From NCBI GenBank assembly GCA_963580285.1, contig OY757011.1:204989644-205053643 (forward strand): a stretch of 64,000 nt of DNA. The letters run 5' to 3'. Made by a program: the position numbers and the translations under genes. The DNA comes from Lucinisca nassula (taxonomy: Eukaryota > Mollusca > Bivalvia > Lucinida > Lucinidae). Shown in pieces: positions 58,400 to 64,000 of this stretch; within the stretch, counting starts at the first letter, position 1, and every line of letters begins with the position of its first letter. The notes under the pieces are model-generated. The model was given only the letters and a program-made list of their open reading frames with translations. It was not told where the DNA came from and ran no database searches.

Positions 58400-58990
58400 T
58401 CAACAACTGCATTGACCCTAATGTTAGCGCCTCATTAACAAATGTTAGCGCCTCATTAATAATACATGTACTTGGTACAAACTTGCACTTGAAAGCAAGC
58501 ATCCATATTAGACCTAAACTTATATTTCATGGTTCACTGACTTTGTAAATTATTGCATCAACCCTACCATTCAACCTAATGTCCATTTCTCAAGAACTAT
58601 AAGAGCTTCATTAATGATACTTGGTACAAGCGTGCATCAAGGGATGCCAACTTATATACAATCATCGATATTTGAAGTCGACCTATATTATCTGGTTCAC
58701 CGACTGAAAACTATTGCATCAACCCTAGCATTCACCCTAATGTAAGTCCTTTTCTCAAGAAATATAAGAGCTTCATTATTGATATATGGTACAAACCTAC
58801 ATTCCATGGTTCTCTGACTTGGTAAGATATTGCTCAAACCTAGCGTGCACAATAATATGAGTCCATTTCCCAAAAATATAAGAGTTTCATTAGTAATACT
58901 TGGTACAAACTTTCATCTAAGGATGGCAATTTTTATACAAGTTTTGACCATAATCTACATTCTATGGCATTAAGACTTAGCACCCCAACA
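58400..58990 (+). repeat. Degenerate tandem repeat (~150 bp)
   Basis: About four diverged units with TTTCTCAAGAACTATAAGAG, TTCATTAATGATACTTGGTA and CATCAACCCTA. A fragment of the same repeat lies at 8634-8724, between two family A units. Confidence 0.65.
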
Positions 58991-59128
58991 GGTGTGACAA
59001 AGCCTTCAGCGAAACTCTTGATTTTCTATGTGATCTACACATTTTGCTAACAAACTTCCCACTTCTATCATATCAAAAACCATGTTATAAAGAACCATGT
59101 AATAAAGAGCATTTCTATCAATTAATGT

Positions 59129-59341
59129 TTAACTCTTTTTGTATCAAATGGAATCTTCCTTCTTATATATAGCAGGTGTCCATTTCAAAATTTAGGGGTG
59201 TCGGATTGTGACTTTTCTAAATGGCTGAACTTTTTGCAATAGCGTAGGCCCAGATCAGATGCCACATTATGCAATGTCTGATCTGGGCCTCCACTCTTTG
59301 CCAAATATCTGTTTTGGGGTTTCTGGTACAAAATGGGTTAA
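59129..59341 (-). mobile_element. TTAA MITE family 2, reverse
   Basis: TTAACTCTTTTTGTATCAAA start, CTTATATATAGCAGGTGTCC, hairpin GCGTAGGCCCAGATCAGATG / TGTCTGATCTGGGCCTCCAC, end GGTACAAAATGGGTTAA. Confidence 0.8.
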
Positions 59342-59569
59342 TCTATTGCATAAGCTGATCATTGACCGCAAAATTTTAGCTCAAAAACATAGATTTTGGG
59401 TATTTGTCTACCTTTGAATACAGTTCATGCCCAATGCAAAACATAAAACTTGGTACTGCCAACACTCTCATGTATATCTATTTATACTGCATCAACCCCG
59501 TGAAGAGGAATGTCCTGCAGATAAACACAATACTGTGGGTACTTGTCTATCTGAATACTCCTTTCTACC

Positions 59570-59735
59570 TTTGAGTGAGTGTTTGAGTTTTATGTCCCAC
59601 CAACAGCTAAGGTCATATGGAGATAGGACCTCGGTTTAAAGACTCATCCGAAAGTCTGGAGAAGCCTGGGATCGATCTTGCGACCCCTGATTTACAAGGC
59701 GAGTAGTGTAACCACTAAACCACAGAGGCTTCTAT
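59570..59735 (-). mobile_element. tRNA-derived SINE S2, reverse copy
   Basis: GAGTGAGTGTTTGAGTTTTA then TGTCCCACCAACAGC, to the inverted head GATTTACAAGGCGAGTAGTG then CACAGAGGCTTCT. Similar to 57455-57613. Confidence 0.85.
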
Positions 59736-60801
59736 CTATCTTGGAATACATGTACTATTCAGAGAATTTCATGCCCTCATGCAAACACGAGATTGTGGGT
59801 ACTTGTCGGTCCATCTTTGAATTCTGCCCATGCCTTCACTGGTTTTTTAGGAGAACATCCTTGGTGAGAACCAGTACTTAGCAAAGTGGATAAAGTGTCT
59901 TGCTAAGGGACACAACATTTGGTCACTTGGTCCTCACAGGGAATCAAGGGCTTAACTCTTAATCTTGAATCTGAGGCTTTTCCACTGCACCACAGGACTC
60001 CTTGTTAGAACTGCCTAAAGTGCCCCTGTAATCTGTGTTTGAAACAGAAATAGGAAAAACATCACACATTTTCACCTGAAAATGGTCCTTTTTAGAGCTC
60101 TTGGTGCCTGAATTTGTTACAAATATTTGACATATCTTAAGATTGTGGACACCTGCAATAACCACCCCCAGCCCCATCCACCATCCACACATTCGTTAGA
60201 TGTTTAAATTTGGAGAATGAGATGCAATATATTCATCATTAACCCTTATCCTGCTGTTCATGACAAGCCCTACCTTTGCACACCATGTAGATCAACATCA
60301 GAATAAGGTTTATCATTCTCGCCCCTGACCTTTTGAAGTGGACTATTCCATCTTCTAATTTGGACACATCCATTCTTATAAATAGGGAGTTTAGTCAAAC
60401 TCATTAGCAGGATTGCAAATAGTGTTGATCCTCATGAGATAGCTCATAATCAGCCATCTCATGATGCTCTACACTGTTTGCATAGGTAGCTGAACTGGTC
60501 TACAGGGTTGAAAGGGTTCAAGTTTGAAAACACAGCCTGAATGAGCCAACATCTCTTGATGCAGGGAGTCAGGCTGGGAAAATGTAGTGCAGGTCCAGAT
60601 CAGATGAGGCAGCATACAGCTAGACATCTAATCGGGGGCCTACACTGTTCACAAAAGGGGGTTTTTCAAGGTATAGGAAATTTGCATTGGTTTCTGCCCA
60701 CGCTTGGATTTTGATGAAATTATGCACAATAATTGCCTTGGGTACAACCATTATAATTATGATGCATTCACTTTTAAATTTTATTTCCTTAGTAAATTTT
60801 T
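59736..60801. other. Stretch with only degraded repeats
   Basis: Contains a partial family 1 start at 60240 (TTAACCCTTATCCTGCTG), a hairpin near 60420-60480 (AGATAGCTCATAATCAGCCA) and one near 60585-60650 (GTGCAGGTCCAGATCAGATG). No gene was recognised. Confidence 0.55.
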
Positions 60802-63721
60802 AGCTCACCTGACCGAAGGTCATGGTGAGCTTTTGTGACAGTAAGATGTCCGGCGTCGTCGTGCGTCGTCCGTCGTCCGTCGTGCGTAAACTTTTTCTTG
60901 TGAACACACTAGAGGCCACAGTTTTGGTCCAATTATCATCAAACTTGCTCAGAATGATAATCATGACAATATCTCGGTCAAGTTCGAATTTGGGTCATGT
61001 CGGGTAAAAAAGTAGGTCAGTAGGTCAAATCATAGAAAAACCTTGTGAACACTCGAGAGGCCACAATTTTGGTCCAATCATCATCAAACTTGCTCAGAAT
61101 GATCATTGTGACAATATTTTAGTGAAGTTTGAATATGGATCATGTCGGCTTAAAAAGTAGGTCAGCGGGTCAAATCATAGAAAAACCTTGTGAACACCCT
61201 AGAGGCCACAATTTTGGTCCAATCATAATCAAACTTGCTCAGAATGATCATCATGACAATATCTTGGTCAAGTTCGAATATGGGTCATGTCCGGTCAAAA
61301 AGTAGGTCAGTAGGTCAAATCATAGAAAAACCTTGTGAACACTCTGAAGGCCACTGTTTTGGTCCAATTATCATGAAACTTGCTCAGAATGACCATTGTG
61401 ACAATATTTCAGTCCAGTTCGAATATGGGTCATATCGGGTTAAAAAGTAGGTCAGCGGGTCAAATCATATAAAAACCTTGTGAACACCCTAGGGGCCACA
61501 ATTTTGGTCCAATCTTAATCAAACTTGCTCAGAATGATCATCATGACAATATCTCGGTCAAGTTTGAATATGGGTCAAATGGTTCCGGTCCGTTGCACAT
61601 CTAGGTCACAGGAGCCAAAAACAGATTTTTTTCACCAAAAACTTAAAAAATCTTCTTCTCTGAAACCACAAGGCCCAGGTCTTTGTTATTTGGTATGAAG
61701 CTTCATCTAGTGGACCCCTACCAAGATTGTTCAAATTATAGTGCTGGGGCCAAAAATGCCCCCGCACGGGGGCCCTTTGGTTTTACATAGGCTTATATAG
61801 GGAAAATCTTTAAAAATCTTCTTCTCTGAAACCACAAGGCCCAGGACTTTGATATTTGGTATGAAGCTTCATCTAGTGGACCCCTACCAAGATTGTTCAA
61901 ATTTGAGTGCTGGGACGAAAAATGCCCCCGCCACGGGGCCCTTTGGTTTTACATTGGCTTATATAGGGAAAATCTTTAAAAATCTTCTTCTCTGAAACCA
62001 CAAGGCCCAGGTCTTTGATATTTGGTATGAAGCTTCATCTAGTGGACCCCTACCAAGATTGTTCAAATTATAGTGCTGGGGCCAAAAATGCCCCCGCCCC
62101 AGGGCCCTTTGGTTTTACATAGGCTTATATAGGGAAAATCTTCAAAAATCTTCTACTCTGAAACCACAAGGCCCAGGACTTTGATATTTGGTATGAAGCT
62201 TCATCTAGTGGACCCCTACCAAGATTGTTCAAATTATAGTGCTGGGACAAAAAATGCCCCCGCCACGGGGCCCTTTGGTTTTACATTGGCTTATATAGGG
62301 AAAATCTTTAAAAATCTTCTTCTCTGAAACCACAAGGCCCAGGTCTTTGATATTTGGTATGAAGCTTCATCTAGTTGACCCCTACCAAGATTGTTCAAAT
62401 TACAGTGCTGGGGCCAAAAATGCCCCCGCCCCGGGGCCCTTTGGTTTTACATAGGCTTATATAGGGAAAATCTTAAAAAATCTTCTTCTCTGAAACCACA
62501 AGGCCCAGGTCTTTGATATTTGGTATGAAGCTTCATCTAGTGGACCCCTACCAAGATTGTTCAAATTTTAGTGCTGGGACAAAAAATGCCCCCGCCACGG
62601 GGCCCTTTGGTTTTACATGGGCTTATATAGGGAAAATCTTTAAAAATTTTCTTTTCTGAAACCACAAGGCCCAGGACTTTGATATTTGGTATGAAGCTTC
62701 ATCTAGTGGACCCCTACCAAGATTGTTCAAATTTTAGTGCTGGGACAAAAATGCCCCCGCCACGGGGCCCTTTGCTTTTACATTGGCTTATATAGGGAAA
62801 ATTTTTAAAAATCTTCTTCTCTGAAACCACAAGGCCCAGGTCTTATATATTTGGTATGAAGCTTCATCTAGTGGACCCCTACCAAGATTGTTCAAATTAT
62901 AGTGCTGGGGCCAAAAATGCCCCCGCCACGGGGCCCTTTGGTTTTACATAGGCTTATATAGGGAAAATCTTTAAAAATTTTCTTCTCTAAAACCACAAGG
63001 CCCAGGACTTTGATATTTGGTATGAAGCTTCATCTAGTGGACCCCTACCAAGATTGTTCCAATTTTAGTGCTGGGGCCAAAAATGCCCCTGCCCCGGGGC
63101 CCTTTGGTTTTACATAGGCTTATATAGGGAAAATCTTTAAAAATCTTCTTCTCTGAAACCACAAGGCCCAGGACTTTGATATTTGGTATGAAGCTTCGTC
63201 TAGTGGACCCCTACCAAGATTGTTCAAATTATAGTGCTGGGACAAAAAATCCCCCCCTGCCACGGGGCCCTTTGGTTTTACATAGGCTTATATAGGGAAA
63301 ATCTTTAAAAATCTTCTTCTCTGAAACCACAAGGCCCAGAACTTTGATATTTGGTATGAAGCTTCATCTAGTGGACCCCTACCAAGATTGTTCAAACTAT
63401 AGTGCTGGGGCAAAAAATGCCCCTGTCCCGGGGCCCTTTGATTTTACATAGGCTTATATAGGCAAAATCTTTAAAAATCTTCTTCTCTGAAACCGCTAGG
63501 CCCAGGTCTTTGATATTTGATGTGTAGCTTCATCTAGTGGACCTTTGACAAGATTGTTCAAATTTTAGCCTTTGTTGATGTTTGGTATGAAGCTTCACCT
63601 TTAAGACCTCCCTCAACATTATGTACATTAAAGCCCTGGGGCCAATAATGGCCCTCTCTGGGGCCCACTTGTTACACTATGGATCAGGTGAGCGATCCAG
63701 GGCCATCATGGCCCTCTTGTT
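60802..63721 (+). mobile_element. Chimeric tandem-core element (family H head, family A tail)
   Basis: Head AGCTCACCTGACCGAAGGTC then ATGGTGAGCTTTTG with CGTCGTCCGTCGTCCGTCG, followed by four to five 145-bp monomers (ccttgtgaac at 61041, 61186, 61331, 61476). At about 61575 the sequence changes within GGGTCAAATGG to the family A unique segment GGTTCCGGTCCGTTGCACAT. About eleven family A monomers and a full family A tail (CAGGTGAGCGATCCAGGGCC) follow. Confidence 0.88.
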
Positions 63722-64000
63722 TACATATTTTATGAAGTCTCTATCACAACAGAGAGTACTCGCATATAAACTTGTCTACAGTATTCAGAGTTTCATATAT
63801 CTAATGCTGCTATGTTTTATGAATTAAAGCCATAATTGGTGAGCTAGTTGATACTATGAATGACCTCATATGTCTAGTAATAGTGGCTGGGCATTCAGTT
63901 TTCTTTGATGGTGTCCCCATATTTCAGCTTCTATTTTTGTATTCATTAAAATTTTATATGCATTTTTACTATGTTCCAATTTTTGTCAAGACACCATTTT
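63722..64000. other. Window end, nothing recognised
   Basis: AT-rich sequence after the family A tail. No element or coding signal was recognised. Confidence 0.7.

Overview
This window is nuclear DNA from an animal, most probably a marine bivalve mollusc. It is intron-dominated and built almost entirely of transposable-element and satellite DNA. The bivalve call is an inference. It rests on the 166-bp tandem monomer, which carries a HindIII site (AAGCTT) and resembles the pearl/HindIII satellite class of oysters and clams, and on the many tRNA-derived SINEs ending in 'cgttaaacc' and short hairpin MITEs.

One protein-coding gene is supported. It is the 3' two thirds of a class III alcohol dehydrogenase, S-(hydroxymethyl)glutathione dehydrogenase (ADH5), on the + strand. 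Its exons are 1-109 (entering the window in progress), 1345-1431, 25789-25918, 29134-29267, then 33304-33439 or 35922-36057, then 40824-40962 and 51722-51758. All have consensus splice sites, compatible phases and an open frame; one chain gives 256 codons. Introns are very large: intron 2 is 24.4 kb and the last intron 10.8 kb.

The most interesting point in the gene is that the exon for residues about 276-321 is present twice in tandem. Both copies are 136 nt, have the same phases and are intact, with 25 of 46 residues identical. Because 136 is not a multiple of 3, using both or neither would shift the frame, so they look like mutually exclusive exons. They exchange the segment that lines the coenzyme and substrate pocket and the dimer interface.

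Layout of the rest. 1.4-3.7 kb: a SINE and a 160-bp tandem-core element. 3.75-18.2 kb: eight concatenated units of one element family with a 166-bp tandem core. 18.2-25.2 kb: MITEs, SINEs and three nested tandem-core elements. 25-37 kb: four ADH exons separated by SINEs, MITEs and a second copy of family B. 37.1-39.3 kb: a dead mariner carrying a foldback element with a 9-bp target duplication. 39.3-39.95 kb: a 52-bp minisatellite. 40-52 kb: the last two exons separated by MITEs, SINEs and another tandem-core element. 52-60.8 kb: more MITEs and SINEs. 60.8-63.7 kb: a chimeric tandem-core element whose second half matches the 12.7-14.9 kb unit.

Several families with unrelated cores share one plan: a 5' hairpin with a short motif, a CGTCC-type microsatellite, a tandem core, an inverted copy of the 5' motif, a 3' hairpin and an end like CTAG/TT. 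This suggests a common Helentron-type (HINE) mobilisation mechanism. No rRNA gene, CRISPR array, intact transposase or second host gene was found. All positions were read by eye; no alignment or database search was run.
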